From: Polaromonas sp. YR568
GTDB lineage: Bacteria; Pseudomonadota; Gammaproteobacteria; Burkholderiales; Burkholderiaceae_C
Direction of reading: 5' to 3'
Assembly: GCF_900116715.1 (NCBI RefSeq)
Contig: NZ_FPBM01000002.1
Location: 536,589 to 600,588 of the forward strand
Length of the DNA stretch: 64,000 nucleotides
Shown: positions 1 to 8,521 of the stretch, in pieces
Layout: every line of letters starts with the position of its first letter
Position numbering within the stretch: position 1 is the stretch's first letter
Made by a program: the position numbers and the translations under genes
Notes under the pieces: generated by a model
The model's database searches: none
Told to the model about the DNA's origin: nothing
What the model saw: the letters and a program-made list of their open reading frames with translations, nothing else

Positions 1-882
1 GCGGACCATGTAGTCGCACATCAGCGACTCTATGTGTTCGCGCGTCAGGCTCTCCTCGGGGGCGGCGTCGCCGAAGAACTCGGTGTCCCACGACGCCAGC
101 CACCAGGGGTTGTGATAGGCCTCGCGGCCAACCATCACGCCATCGAGCCCAGCAAGCTGCTCGGCCACCTGCGCGCTGGTGTTGATGCCGCCGTTGATAC
201 CGATGACCAGATGCGGGAATTCCTTTTTCAGCCGGTGCACCAGCTCATAGCGCAGCGGCGGCACTTCACGGTTTTCTTTGGGCGACAAACCCTTGAGCCA
301 GGCATTGCGGGCATGCACCATAAACACCTTGCAACCAGCCTCACTGACCGTGCCCACAAAGTCGCGCACAAAGTCATAACTTTCAGCCTTGTCGATGCCG
401 ATACGGTGCTTCACAGTGACGGGCACATCCACCACATCGACCATGGCCTTGACGCAATCGGCCACTAGTTGCGGTTCGGCCATCAGGCAGGCGCCGAAGG
501 CCCCGCGCTGCACACGCTCGCTGGGACAGCCGCAGTTGAGGTTGATCTCGTCGTAGCCCCACTGCTCACCCAGCTGGGCGCAGCGGGCCAGATCGGCGGG
601 CTCGCTGCCGCCAAGTTGCAGTGCCACCGGATGCTCTTCCGCGTTAAAGCGCAGGTGGCGTTCCACATCGCCATGAATCAGCGCGCCGGTAGTCACCATT
701 TCGGTATAGAGCAGGGCATTGCGCGACAGCAAGCGATGGAAGTGCCGGCAATGCCTGTCGGTCCAGTCCATCATCGGCGCCACACTCAGGCGCCAGAAAT
801 CGCCGGAGAAATCACCGGATGCAGGCGTGCCGGCGCCTGTCGGGCGCAGAAGCGAAATCGGGGGGGCGGACTGGGCAGGCAT
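1..882 (-). CDS. dusA: tRNA-dihydrouridine synthase A (3' end cut by window edge)
   Basis: FMN-dependent enzyme that reduces uridine to dihydrouridine in the tRNA D-loop. The reading frame runs from ATG at 882 to the left edge without a stop, 294 residues of an expected ~330. The N-terminal 30 residues are a loose extension; the barrel starts at about residue 31 (SVAPMMDWTDRH). The Dus signature LNCGCPSERV is at residues 115-124, with the probable catalytic Cys at 119, followed by the phosphate/FMN segments VKHRIGID (158-165) and the GING motif near 228-231. The DWTDRHCR motif and early active-site spacing fit DusA better than DusB or DusC. The neighbouring lipoprotein gene is divergent, so this is probably a single transcript. 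Confidence 0.93.
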   Translation of the reverse strand, partial: MPAQSAPPISLLRPTGAGTPASGDFSGDFWRLSVAPMMDWTDRHCRHFHRLLSRNALLYTEMVTTGALIHGDVERHLRFNAEEHPVALQLGGSEPADLARCAQLGEQWGYDEINLNCGCPSERVQRGAFGACLMAEPQLVADCVKAMVDVVDVPVTVKHRIGIDKAESYDFVRDFVGTVSEAGCKVFMVHARNAWLKGLSPKENREVPPLRYELVHRLKKEFPHLVIGINGGINTSAQVAEQLAGLDGVMVGREAYHNPWWLASWDTEFFGDAAPEESLTREHIESLMCDYMVR

Positions 883-1072
883 GAGGCATTTTCCCAGAAA
901 GAGCGCCATCCGGCCCGGGTGGGGTTTTGCACCGTAACAGGCTGCTTACGAACTCTGCCGAAATAGCCCCGCTTGTCACGCCGCCGCACCACCGTGCAGG
1001 TAACATGAGCAGTCACGCCACGAGATCAAACCGTGCCCCCGATACAGGAATGAGGAACAGGACTTCAAAAGG

Positions 1073-2950
1073 ATGAAAAGGACGATGACAATGACGCGCC
1101 CCCTCCCGATAGCCTCTCACGCGTTGCTTATTCCCCGCCCCATCATTCGTGTGCGCCCTCTTGCCGTGATGGCGCCCCTGGTTTTGCTGGCCGCTTGCGC
1201 ATCGACGCCCCTGCCGCCCTGGACACCAGCCGCTCTGCCCGGCCCCGCCGCGAGCGCGCCAGCCCCCGCTCCTGCGGCGCCCGCTGCACAGCGCCCGGCG
1301 CCGGCAGTGGTCCAGGTGACGCCGGTTGCCCCCGTGGCGCCGGCCGCCCTGCCCTCATCACCTGTCTCGCCTGCATCCCCTGTATCACCTGCCGCCGACC
1401 AGGCCGCTCCCTACAGCGCCGCGGTGGCCGCCCGTTTCCCCGCGCCTTCCGTGACCTACAACACACCGGGGCTGCAACCCGGACGCACCACGTTCACCAG
1501 CCAGGCCGAGATTCAGGGCTGGCTGCGCGAGCAGGCGGCGGCCGCATCGCGTTCACCCGGCGTGCGGGCGAGCGTATTGCCGATCGGCCGCTCGCAGCGC
1601 GGTGAGGCTCTGGAGGCGCTGGTGCTGACCCGCGCAGGCGGCACAGACCCCGCCGTACTGCAGGCCGCGGGCAAACCCACGGTGTTGCTGGTCGGCCAGC
1701 AGCATGGCGATGAGCCCGCCGGCAGCGAGGCGCTGCTGGTCATTGCGCGTGAGCTCGCGCAGGGCCTGCTGTCACCCGTGCTGGAACGCATCAACGTCGT
1801 GATCGTTCCACGCGCCAACCCGGACGGCGCGGCCAGCGACCAGCGCGCCACCACCGGCGGGCTGGACATGAACCGCGACCACCTGCTGCTCAACACGCCC
1901 GAAGCCCAGGCGCTGGCCCGGCTGGCGCGCGACTACAGCCCGACCGTGGTGGTGGATGCCCATGAATACACCGTGGTGGGCCGCTACCTGCAAAAGTTCG
2001 GCACGGTGCAGAAGTTCGACGCGCTGTTCCAGTACGCCACCACCGCCAACCTGCCCGAGTTTTTGACCAAGGCGTCCGAAGAGTGGTACCGCCGCCCGCT
2101 GCTGGCGGCGCTCAAGAGCCAGAACCTCAGCACCGAGTGGTACTACACCACGTCCAGCGATCTGGCCGACAAAAAAATCTCCATGGGCGGCACGCAGCCG
2201 GACACCGGCCGCAATGTGAATGGCCTGAAAAACGCCGTGAGCCTGCTGATCGAGACGCGTGGCGTCGGAATAGGCCGCCTGCATATCCAGCGGCGCGTGC
2301 ACACCCATGTCACCGCCATCACCAGTGTGCTGGCCAGCACCGCGCAGCGCGCCAACGAGCTGCACCAGCTGCGACCTTACCTCGACAAGGAAGTCGCCGC
2401 CCAGGCCTGCAAAGAGCAAGCCGTCGTCGAAGCCGGCGCCACGGCAGCCCAGTACGACCTGATCATGCTGGACCCTGTGACAGGTGCCGACAGATCCCTC
2501 TCCGTCGACTGGGACTCCGCGCTGGCGTTGCGCAACCTCAAGTCACGTGCGCGCCCTTGCGGCTACTGGCTGTCGGCGGCGTCCACCGTGGCTGTGGACA
2601 GGCTGCGTCTGCATGGCGTGCAAGTCATGCGCGTGGCCGAGCAAGGCTCCATGCTGGGTGACAGCTATCGCGAAACCTCCAGCACCTCCGGAGAGCGCCA
2701 GGACGTGCGCGGCGCGATTGCTGACGCCAACGCCATCATCAAGGTGCAGGTCAGCCTGACACGCGGCGTGGTCGACGTGCCGCGCGGCAGCTACTACGTG
2801 CCCCTCAACCAGCCCATGGCCAACCTGGTGCTGGCGGCGCTTGAGCCCGACACCCAGAGCAGCTTTTTCGCCAACCAGATCGTGCGCGGCTTGCAAAGCA
2901 CGGTGCGTGTGATGGCTGAGCCGACCGTGAAGCTCGAAGAAATCAATTAA
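1073..2950 (+). CDS. M14-family zinc carboxypeptidase-like lipoprotein
   Basis: A 625-residue exported protein related to the M14 metallocarboxypeptidases. A long N-region leads to a hydrophobic stretch and the lipobox LLAAC, with Cys at 42, so it is probably a lipoprotein. Residues 44-110 form a Pro/Ala/Val-rich linker. The M14 zinc motif is complete: H211 and E214 in QQHGDEPAG, and H297 in VVDAHEYT; substrate-binding arginines are likely R247 (PRANPDG) and R268 (MNRD). The C-terminal 250 residues have no recognised motif. The protein is much longer than classic 300-400 residue carboxypeptidases and resembles bacterial 'M14 family metallopeptidase' lipoproteins of unknown substrate. An AGGAAC ribosome site lies about 20 bases upstream; an internal ATG at 1169 would shorten the signal peptide. 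Confidence 0.85.
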   Translation: MKRTMTMTRPLPIASHALLIPRPIIRVRPLAVMAPLVLLAACASTPLPPWTPAALPGPAASAPAPAPAAPAAQRPAPAVVQVTPVAPVAPAALPSSPVSPASPVSPAADQAAPYSAAVAARFPAPSVTYNTPGLQPGRTTFTSQAEIQGWLREQAAAASRSPGVRASVLPIGRSQRGEALEALVLTRAGGTDPAVLQAAGKPTVLLVGQQHGDEPAGSEALLVIARELAQGLLSPVLERINVVIVPRANPDGAASDQRATTGGLDMNRDHLLLNTPEAQALARLARDYSPTVVVDAHEYTVVGRYLQKFGTVQKFDALFQYATTANLPEFLTKASEEWYRRPLLAALKSQNLSTEWYYTTSSDLADKKISMGGTQPDTGRNVNGLKNAVSLLIETRGVGIGRLHIQRRVHTHVTAITSVLASTAQRANELHQLRPYLDKEVAAQACKEQAVVEAGATAAQYDLIMLDPVTGADRSLSVDWDSALALRNLKSRARPCGYWLSAASTVAVDRLRLHGVQVMRVAEQGSMLGDSYRETSSTSGERQDVRGAIADANAIIKVQVSLTRGVVDVPRGSYYVPLNQPMANLVLAALEPDTQSSFFANQIVRGLQSTVRVMAEPTVKLEEIN

Positions 2951-3050
2951 GCCCCCACGGTCATTCACTGCGTGTAATTCCCTGCCCCCCACGGGGGCCG
3001 CCCGCCCTGCGGCCCGGCAAAGCCGGTTCCGCGGCTCATGCTGGGTTGAA
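2951..3050 (+). repeat. Dispersed GC-rich repeat, copy A
   Basis: About 100 bp directly after the peptidase stop codon. It shares the ordered blocks GCCCCCACGGTC, CACTGCGTGT, CCCTGCCCCCC, CTGCGGCCCGGCAAAGCCGG and TTCCGCGG with the copy at 18367-18465 and, inverted, with the copy at 3072-3163. The GGCAAAGCC core and the C-run/G-run pair can form hairpins. No open reading frame. Function unknown; probably a non-coding intergenic repeat family. Confidence 0.8.
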
Positions 3051-3071
3051 GATTTCAATGAGCACTACCAG

Positions 3072-3163
3072 TGGGTGCCGCGGGACTGGCTTTGCCAGAC
3101 CGCAGGCACCGCCCCCTTGAGGGGGGAACAGGCTACACGCAGTGAGCCTGGACGGGGGGGATT
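3072..3163 (-). repeat. Dispersed GC-rich repeat, copy B (inverted)
   Basis: Reverse-oriented relative of copy A, separated from it by about 20 bp. Read on the minus strand it carries CACTGCGTGTA, a C-run followed by a G-run, CTGCGGTCTGGCAAAGCC and CCGCGG in the same order as copy A. Together A and B fill nearly all of the 318 bp gap between 2951 and 3268, which otherwise holds only the ribosome site of the next gene. Confidence 0.75.
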
Positions 3164-3268
3164 GACGTTCACGTCTTACAGGAAGAGGATGTAAACGCTG
3201 ACCGGAAATTCCCCCTTTCCGCGCCTTAATGATTCGTTGAAGCAACGCAATCCATGAAAGGACTCGCC

Positions 3269-3664
3269 ATGAAGCACTTTGAACTGACCAAAAAAATGCT
3301 CAGTATGGGCGGTGTGTTTTATCCCACCGGCTACGCCTTCATCATGTTCCCGGACCCGGACGATGCCAGACAAGTGGCCCATGAACTTGAAGTGGCCAGC
3401 GACGGCGTGATGCTGCTGACACCGGACGAGATCATCGACAGCATCAGCCATGCGGACGGCCATTCGGATGTGCGCCTGCCGCGCGTCGGCACCGAGGGCG
3501 CGACCGTGCACAAGTACGTGGACCTGGCGCGGGAAGGCCACCATGCGCTGATGATTCCTGTGCCCAATAAGGACACCACGGAACGCATCATGGCGGTGGT
3601 GCGCAGGGTTCCTTTTTCTTATGCCCAGAAGTACCACAGCCTGGCTATCGAAGACCTGGAATAA
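3269..3664 (+). CDS. Hypothetical protein, 131 aa
   Basis: Soluble acidic protein of about 131 residues with no recognised domain, signal peptide or membrane segment. The N-terminus has an alternating hydrophobic pattern (FIMFPDPDDARQVAHELE), then VMLLTPDEIID and, near the C-terminus, HALMIPVPNKD. The pattern of short strands and helices suggests a small alpha/beta protein. I prefer the ATG at 3269 because AAAGGA lies 8 bases before it; the ATG at 3254 would overlap that site. It follows the repeat pair and stands alone on the plus strand. Function not recognised. Confidence 0.7.
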   Translation: MKHFELTKKMLSMGGVFYPTGYAFIMFPDPDDARQVAHELEVASDGVMLLTPDEIIDSISHADGHSDVRLPRVGTEGATVHKYVDLAREGHHALMIPVPNKDTTERIMAVVRRVPFSYAQKYHSLAIEDLE

Positions 3665-3752
3665 ACACCCGAAGTCAAGCCTGTCCCCCACGGGTCAACG
3701 GGCAATCGCCGCTGATTGAAAGCCCTGGCGGCTTTGAGGCACACTGCGCCTC

Positions 3753-4280
3753 ATGCCTCTGCCCAGCAATGCCATTCCTCCAAGCACACCCCGCGCCCTG
3801 CAACTAATCGAACAGCTGCAACTCCAGCCCCATCCCGAAGGCGGCTGGTACCGCGAGGTGTTCCGCTCCCGGAAGCAGGTCATGCCGCAGGACGGCCGGC
3901 CCGCGCGCAACGCGCTGACCTCCATCTATTTTTTGCTCGAAGCCGGGCAGCACTCACGCTGGCACCGCGTGCTGTCCGATGAGGTTTGGGTCCACCTGGA
4001 GGGTGCGCCGGTGGACCTCTGGATCTGGGACGCAACGGACAGCACACTGAGCCGCACGACGCTAGGGCCTGTCAACGCGGTCACCACCCCCCAACACATC
4101 GTGCCCGCCGGCTTGTGGCAGGCCGCAAGGCCAGTACCGGCCGACACCGCAGGCTACACCCTCGTCGCCTGCACGGTGGGGCCGGGCTTTGACTTCTCGG
4201 ACTTCCGGATGATGGAGCCCGGCGGCAGCGAAGCGCTGCGAATCGCCGCCGACCATCCGTCGCTGGCGCCACTGATCTAG
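3753..4280 (+). CDS. Cupin_5 (DUF985) family protein
   Basis: 175-residue single-domain cupin of the cupin_5/DUF985 family. The family opening is visible as LQPHPEGGWYREVFRS (about residues 26-41), followed by TSIYFLLEAGQHSRWHRVLSDEVWVHLEG, in which the His residues and Glu lie where cupin metal ligands are expected, and a C-terminal ACTVGPGFDFSDFRM segment typical of these proteins. Length matches the family (about 160-180 residues). Members have no generally agreed reaction; some are annotated as sugar epimerase-like. It precedes a glutathione transferase on the same strand, 36 bases away, so co-transcription is possible. Confidence 0.85.
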   Translation: MPLPSNAIPPSTPRALQLIEQLQLQPHPEGGWYREVFRSRKQVMPQDGRPARNALTSIYFLLEAGQHSRWHRVLSDEVWVHLEGAPVDLWIWDATDSTLSRTTLGPVNAVTTPQHIVPAGLWQAARPVPADTAGYTLVACTVGPGFDFSDFRMMEPGGSEALRIAADHPSLAPLI

Positions 4281-4316
4281 CGCTCAATACATCTCACGCA
4301 TTCACCAGGATTTTTC

Positions 4317-5036
4317 ATGATTGACCTGCACTATTGGCCCACCCCCAACGGATGGAAAATTTCCATCATGCTCGAAGAGTGCGGCCTGCCCTACCGGCTG
4401 CTTCCCGTGAACATCGGCAAGGGTGAACAGTTCGCGCCGGAGTTTCTGGCCATCAGCCCCAACAACCGCATGCCGGCCATTGTTGACCATGAACCCGCCG
4501 GCGGCGGCGCGCCCGTGGCGGTGTTTGAAAGCGGCGCCATCCTCATGTACCTGGCTGAAAAGACCGGCCGCTTTCTGCCCAACGAGCTGCGCGAGCGCTA
4601 CCAGGCCATGCAGTGGCTGATGTGGCAGATGGGCGGGCTGGGCCCCATGGCGGGGCAAAACGGCCACTTCCTTTTGTATGCACCCGACAAAATCCCCTAC
4701 GCCATTGAGCGCTACGGCAAAGAAGTCGACCGCCTTTACGGCGTGCTCGATGCACAGCTGGCGCGCACCGGCGCGCATGTGGCCGGCGACGGCTATTCGA
4801 TTGCCGACATGGCTATCTTCCCCTGGGTGCGCACGCACAAGGCCCAGCAGGTAGACCTGCAAAAATTTCCCCATGTGCAGCGCTGGTACGACGCCCTGTT
4901 TGAGAGGCCGGCCGTCAAGCGCGGGCTGGACCTGGGCAAGGAACTGCGTGCACCGGCACTGACCGAAGAAGCGCGCAAGGCCTTGTTCGGCCAGACTGCA
5001 CAAAGCGTGCGGGACGGCGCGCACAAGGTTTCCTGA
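4317..5036 (+). CDS. Glutathione S-transferase, YfcG/YghU-like
   Basis: 239-residue cytosolic GST. The thioredoxin-like N-domain starts with IDLHYWPTPNGWKISIMLEE, where the TPNG segment is typical of the nu-class/YfcG group (disulfide reductase activity with glutathione in E. coli). The glutathione-binding SPNNRMPAIVDH block and FESGAILMYLAEKT follow near residues 46-85; the helical C-domain carries the GDGYSIADMAIFPW N-capping motif (about 155-168). The next gene, 32 bases downstream, is a DsbA-fold isomerase also typical of glutathione chemistry, suggesting a shared transcript. Physiological substrate unknown. Confidence 0.88.
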   Translation: MIDLHYWPTPNGWKISIMLEECGLPYRLLPVNIGKGEQFAPEFLAISPNNRMPAIVDHEPAGGGAPVAVFESGAILMYLAEKTGRFLPNELRERYQAMQWLMWQMGGLGPMAGQNGHFLLYAPDKIPYAIERYGKEVDRLYGVLDAQLARTGAHVAGDGYSIADMAIFPWVRTHKAQQVDLQKFPHVQRWYDALFERPAVKRGLDLGKELRAPALTEEARKALFGQTAQSVRDGAHKVS

Positions 5037-5068
5037 CTTCCCTTTCTCCCCTTAAAAACGAGACATCC

Positions 5069-5689
5069 ATGATTGAATTCTTCTTCGACTGCTCCAGCCC
5101 CTGGACTTACATCGCCTTTCGCAATATCCAGCCCATGGCGGCTGAACTCGGCGAAACCATTCGCTGGCGGCCTGTGCTGGTTGGGGGCATCTTCAACAGC
5201 GTCAACAAGGGCGTTTACGCCGCGCGGGAAGACATGAACTCGCCGAAGAACCGCTACATGCTCAAGGATGTGCAGGACAGCGCGCGCGAAGCGGGCCTGA
5301 AGATCGCCTTCCCGCCCAAGGTTTTTCCGGTCAATAGCGTCAAAGCCATGCGCGGCTGCCTGTGGATTGCGCAGGATGCCGCGGCGCAGCCGCACTACCT
5401 TGAATTTGTCGAAGCCACCTTCGCGGCTTATTTCACCCGCGAAGAAGACATCTCGCAGGACGAAGTGCTGGCCGCCATCTGCCGCCAGACCGGCATTGAC
5501 GCCGATGCATTTCTGGCGGGCATTGCACAGCCCGATATCAAGGAGCAGCTCAAGGCCAATACCGATGAAGCCATCCGCCGCGGCGCATTCGGTTCACCCA
5601 CCTTCTTTGTGGGCGAGGACATGTATTTCGGCAATGACAGGCTGTCGCTGGTGCGCTCGGCCGTGCTGCGGGCCAAAGCCAAAGCCTGA
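5069..5689 (+). CDS. 2-hydroxychromene-2-carboxylate isomerase family protein (DsbA fold)
   Basis: 206-residue kappa-class GST relative. The N-terminus IEFFFDCSSPWTYIAF places a Ser-rich SSPW where the kappa GST/HCCA isomerase active-site serine is found. The DsbA-like helical insertion covers about residues 30-150 and the cis-Pro segment GSPTFFVGEDMYFGNDRL is near the C-terminus. HCCA isomerases act glutathione-dependently in naphthalene breakdown, but no naphthalene genes are nearby, so the substrate is unknown. The stop codon abuts the stop of the convergent antiporter gene with no gap. Confidence 0.88.
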   Translation: MIEFFFDCSSPWTYIAFRNIQPMAAELGETIRWRPVLVGGIFNSVNKGVYAAREDMNSPKNRYMLKDVQDSAREAGLKIAFPPKVFPVNSVKAMRGCLWIAQDAAAQPHYLEFVEATFAAYFTREEDISQDEVLAAICRQTGIDADAFLAGIAQPDIKEQLKANTDEAIRRGAFGSPTFFVGEDMYFGNDRLSLVRSAVLRAKAKA

Positions 5690-7396
5690 TTAATGCGCGC
5701 CGGTTGAGGCGGCAGCCGCCGCGCGCTCCAGTACATGACGCGTCATCGACTGGGCCAACTCGTGCTCGCCGAGGAACACCTTGCCGGCCTTCTCGTTGTC
5801 CAGCAAGCGCGCTTCGGCCTCGTTGTGGGTACGCACAACGGTTTCGATGCCGGGGTTAAGCGCCCGCGCCGTCGCCACAATCTGCCGCACATCCAGTGTG
5901 TCGGGCGTGGCGATCACCAGCATGCGCGCCTGCGCGATGTGGGCCTGAATCAGCACTTCCGCCTCGACGGCATCGCCAGACACCGCTGCCATGCCTTGCT
6001 CCCGCAGCCGCTCCACCGCTTCGCGGTTCTGTTCGGCCACCACAAAAGGAATGTGGTGGGCCTTGAGCGCGTCGGCGATGCGCCGCCCTACCCGGCCGTA
6101 GCCCACCAACACGACATGGTGTGACAAATACTTCTCGTCCGTTGTAGCCGGAAGCTCGGCCATCGGGTCGTCGCGCGCCTCCAGCTTGCGGGCCAGCGGC
6201 GATTTGGCCAGTATCCACTTCTGCAGCGGCTCGACCGACTTGAAAACCAGTTCGTTGAGTGCGATCGAGATCAGCGCACCCGCCAGCACCAGGCTTTGGC
6301 CCTCGGGCGGCAGCAGGCCCAATGAAGCGCCCAGGCCCACCAGGATGAATGAGAACTCGCCGATTTGCGCCAGGCTCGCGGAGACCGTCAAGGCCGTGTT
6401 CAGCGGGTAGCGAAAGGCCATCACCAGCACGCCGGCCGCGAGCGTCTTGCCGACGATGATGATGCCGACCACCGCCAGCACCTGCAGCGGCCGCTCCACC
6501 AGAACCCAGGGGTCGAACAGCATGCCGACCGAGACAAAAAACAGCACGGCAAAAGCGTCGCGCAGCGGCAGCGACTCTTCCGCCGCCCGGTGGCTGAACT
6601 CTGACTCACGCATCACCATACCGGCAAAGAAGGCGCCCAGCGCAAACGACACACCAAAGAGCGCTGTCGCGCCGAAGGCAATGCTCACAGCAGCCGCCAC
6701 CACGCACAAGGTAAACAGCTCGCGCGAGCCGGTGCGCTGCACCTGCCACAGCACCCACGGGAAGAAGCGGCGCCCCACCACCAGCATCAGGGCGACAAAA
6801 CCTCCCACCTGCAACAGCGTGACGCCCAGGGTCTTCCACAGCTCGTTGACGTCCGCATTGGTCTTGCCCGACAGCCATCCACCCAGCGGCGGAAGCAGCA
6901 CCAGCACCAGCACCATGGCCAGGTCTTCCACCACCAGCCAGCCGACCGCGATGCGCCCATTGACAGAGTCCAGGATGCCGCGGCTTTCAAGCGCGCGAAG
7001 CAGCACCACCGTGCTGGCCACCGACAGCGAGAGGCCGAACACCAGCGCACCGCCCAGGTTCCAGCCCCACCAGTGCGCCAGGCCCATGCCCAGCGCTGTG
7101 GCAACCGTCATCTGGACGACAGCGCCGGGTATGGCGATCTTGCGTACCGCCAGCAGGTCATCCAGTGAAAAGTGCAGGCCCACACCGAACATCAGCAGCA
7201 TCACGCCGATTTCTGCGAGCTGGCTGGCGATCTCGGCATCCGCCACAAAGCCGGGCGTGAACGGCCCGATGATCACGCCCGCCAGCAGATAACCGACCAG
7301 CGCAGGCAGGCGAAGCCGAACGGCAAGAAAGCCAAAAATCAGGGCGAGGCCAAGGCCCGCGGCGATGGTGCTGATCAAAGAGACGCTATGGGGCAT
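5690..7396 (-). CDS. ybaL: CPA2 family cation:proton antiporter, YbaL-like
   Basis: 568-residue inner-membrane antiporter of the monovalent cation:proton antiporter-2 family. Twelve or so hydrophobic segments occupy residues 5-385, beginning with TIAAGLGLALIFGFLAVRL; the segment LVGYLLAGVIIGPFTPGF is very close to E. coli YbaL. A Rossmann KTN/TrkA-N domain follows (VVLVGYGRVGRRIADAL, about residue 425 onward), ending in ATARALNPGIETVVRTHNE. KefB/KefC have the same architecture, but the N-terminal wording points to YbaL/RosB. Single gene, convergent with the isomerase; nothing seen about regulation. Confidence 0.9.
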   Translation of the reverse strand: MPHSVSLISTIAAGLGLALIFGFLAVRLRLPALVGYLLAGVIIGPFTPGFVADAEIASQLAEIGVMLLMFGVGLHFSLDDLLAVRKIAIPGAVVQMTVATALGMGLAHWWGWNLGGALVFGLSLSVASTVVLLRALESRGILDSVNGRIAVGWLVVEDLAMVLVLVLLPPLGGWLSGKTNADVNELWKTLGVTLLQVGGFVALMLVVGRRFFPWVLWQVQRTGSRELFTLCVVAAAVSIAFGATALFGVSFALGAFFAGMVMRESEFSHRAAEESLPLRDAFAVLFFVSVGMLFDPWVLVERPLQVLAVVGIIIVGKTLAAGVLVMAFRYPLNTALTVSASLAQIGEFSFILVGLGASLGLLPPEGQSLVLAGALISIALNELVFKSVEPLQKWILAKSPLARKLEARDDPMAELPATTDEKYLSHHVVLVGYGRVGRRIADALKAHHIPFVVAEQNREAVERLREQGMAAVSGDAVEAEVLIQAHIAQARMLVIATPDTLDVRQIVATARALNPGIETVVRTHNEAEARLLDNEKAGKVFLGEHELAQSMTRHVLERAAAAASTGAH

Positions 7397-7587
7397 GCGA
7401 AAGGGATTCCTTTAAAAAGCGGTTAAGAGCCCGTCAAGACTCCAAGGAAGGCCTGCGACGCAGCCCGGCAAGCAGGCTGTCCCCGTAGAACACGTTTCTT
7501 TAATTTACTACAGTTGCCTCTTGGGCCCTCACAAAAAATCCCCACGGCATTGCAGGGTGTTCGCATCCATATCGCGAACGCTGCACA

Positions 7588-7615
7588 TAAAAAAACCCGC
7601 CTGAGCGGGTTTTTG
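7588..7615 (-). terminator. Rho-independent terminator of the pha operon
   Basis: The stem ACCCGC / GCGGGT with loop CTGA (7595-7612), read on the minus strand, is followed by a T-run. It sits 23 bases after the phaB stop codon and would end the phaCAB transcript. Confidence 0.88.
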
Positions 7616-7637
7616 GCAAGCGCGCAGAACCCTGCGC

Positions 7638-8375
7638 TCAGCCCATATGCAAGCCGCCGTTGAGCGAGAAGTCCGCGCCGGTGGCGTAGCCGCCTTCGTC
7701 AGAGGCGATCCAGGAAATGATGGACGCGATTTCTTCAGGCTGGCCAAGCCGCTTGGCCGGCACGCCTGCCACGATCTTTTCCAGCACATCGGGGCGAATG
7801 GCCTTGACCATGTCGGTGCCGATATAGCCCGGGCTCACGGTGTTGACGGTCACACCCTTGGAGGCGACTTCTTGCGCCAGCGCCATGGTAAAGCCGTGCA
7901 GGCCAGCCTTGGCGGTGGAGTAGTTCACCTGGCCGAACTGGCCCTTCTGGCCGTTGACCGACGAGATGTTGATGATGCGGCCGAAGCCGGCTTCGATCAT
8001 GCCTTCAATGACCTGCTTGGTCACATTGAACATGCTGTTGAGGTTGGTGGAAATCACCGCGTCCCAGTCGGCCTTGCTCATCTTGCGGAACTGGCCGTCA
8101 CGCGTGATGCCGGCGTTGTTGACCAGCACCGCCACGGGGCCATGCTCGGCCTTGACCTTGTCGAAAGCGGCCACGGTGGAGTCCCAGTCGCCCACATTGC
8201 CCACCGAGGCGTAGAAGGTGTGGCCCAGGGCTTTCTGCTCGTCAAGCCACTTGGTGTAGTCGCGCGTGGGGCCGCAACCCGCCACCACGGTATACCCGTC
8301 TTTGTCCAGCCGCTGGCAGATGGCGGTTCCGATGCCGCCCATACCACCCGTGACGTACGCTACTTTCTTTGCCAT
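7638..8375 (-). CDS. phaB: Acetoacetyl-CoA reductase
   Basis: NADPH-dependent reductase that turns acetoacetyl-CoA into (R)-3-hydroxybutyryl-CoA, the monomer for polyhydroxybutyrate. 245 residues, the usual length. SDR features: TGGMGGIG cofactor loop (9-16), NNAG (86-89), and the Ser-Tyr-Lys triad with S139, Y152 and K156 (NYSTAKAG). Residues around the GKFGQ-like loop (QKGQFGQVNY) match the PhaB group rather than FabG. Third gene of phaC-phaA-phaB; a terminator follows immediately. Confidence 0.95.
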   Translation of the reverse strand: MAKKVAYVTGGMGGIGTAICQRLDKDGYTVVAGCGPTRDYTKWLDEQKALGHTFYASVGNVGDWDSTVAAFDKVKAEHGPVAVLVNNAGITRDGQFRKMSKADWDAVISTNLNSMFNVTKQVIEGMIEAGFGRIINISSVNGQKGQFGQVNYSTAKAGLHGFTMALAQEVASKGVTVNTVSPGYIGTDMVKAIRPDVLEKIVAGVPAKRLGQPEEIASIISWIASDEGGYATGADFSLNGGLHMG

Positions 8376-8458
8376 AACTCTCTCCTTGATTTTGTGAATT
8401 CTTAAAACCGTTGAATTTCTTGAACGCTTGAACTATTTGAGCTGCCTTCTTGCGGTGC

Positions 8459-8507
8459 GCTATTGATTTAATAGCTGCTTACGCACAATTCATGCCCGCC
8501 AGAGGCT
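8459..8507 (+). repeat. Short dispersed GCTAT/ATAGC repeat, copy R1
   Basis: Begins with the imperfect inverted repeat GCTATTGATTTAATAGC (8459-8475), then a TGCTTACGCAC block and ends near AGAGGCT. It lies in the 146 bp gap between phaA and phaB. Related pieces are at 30197, 38903, 48941, 50402, 52485 and 55673. The rest of the gap (8395-8440) is a run of TTGAA-like words with no clear role. Confidence 0.7.
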
Positions 8508-8521
8508 GTTCTACCTGATAT

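Noticed and set aside
2951-3163. Insertion sequence or CRISPR array
   Set aside because: No transposase, no target duplication seen, and the copies are inverted and unequally spaced, unlike CRISPR.
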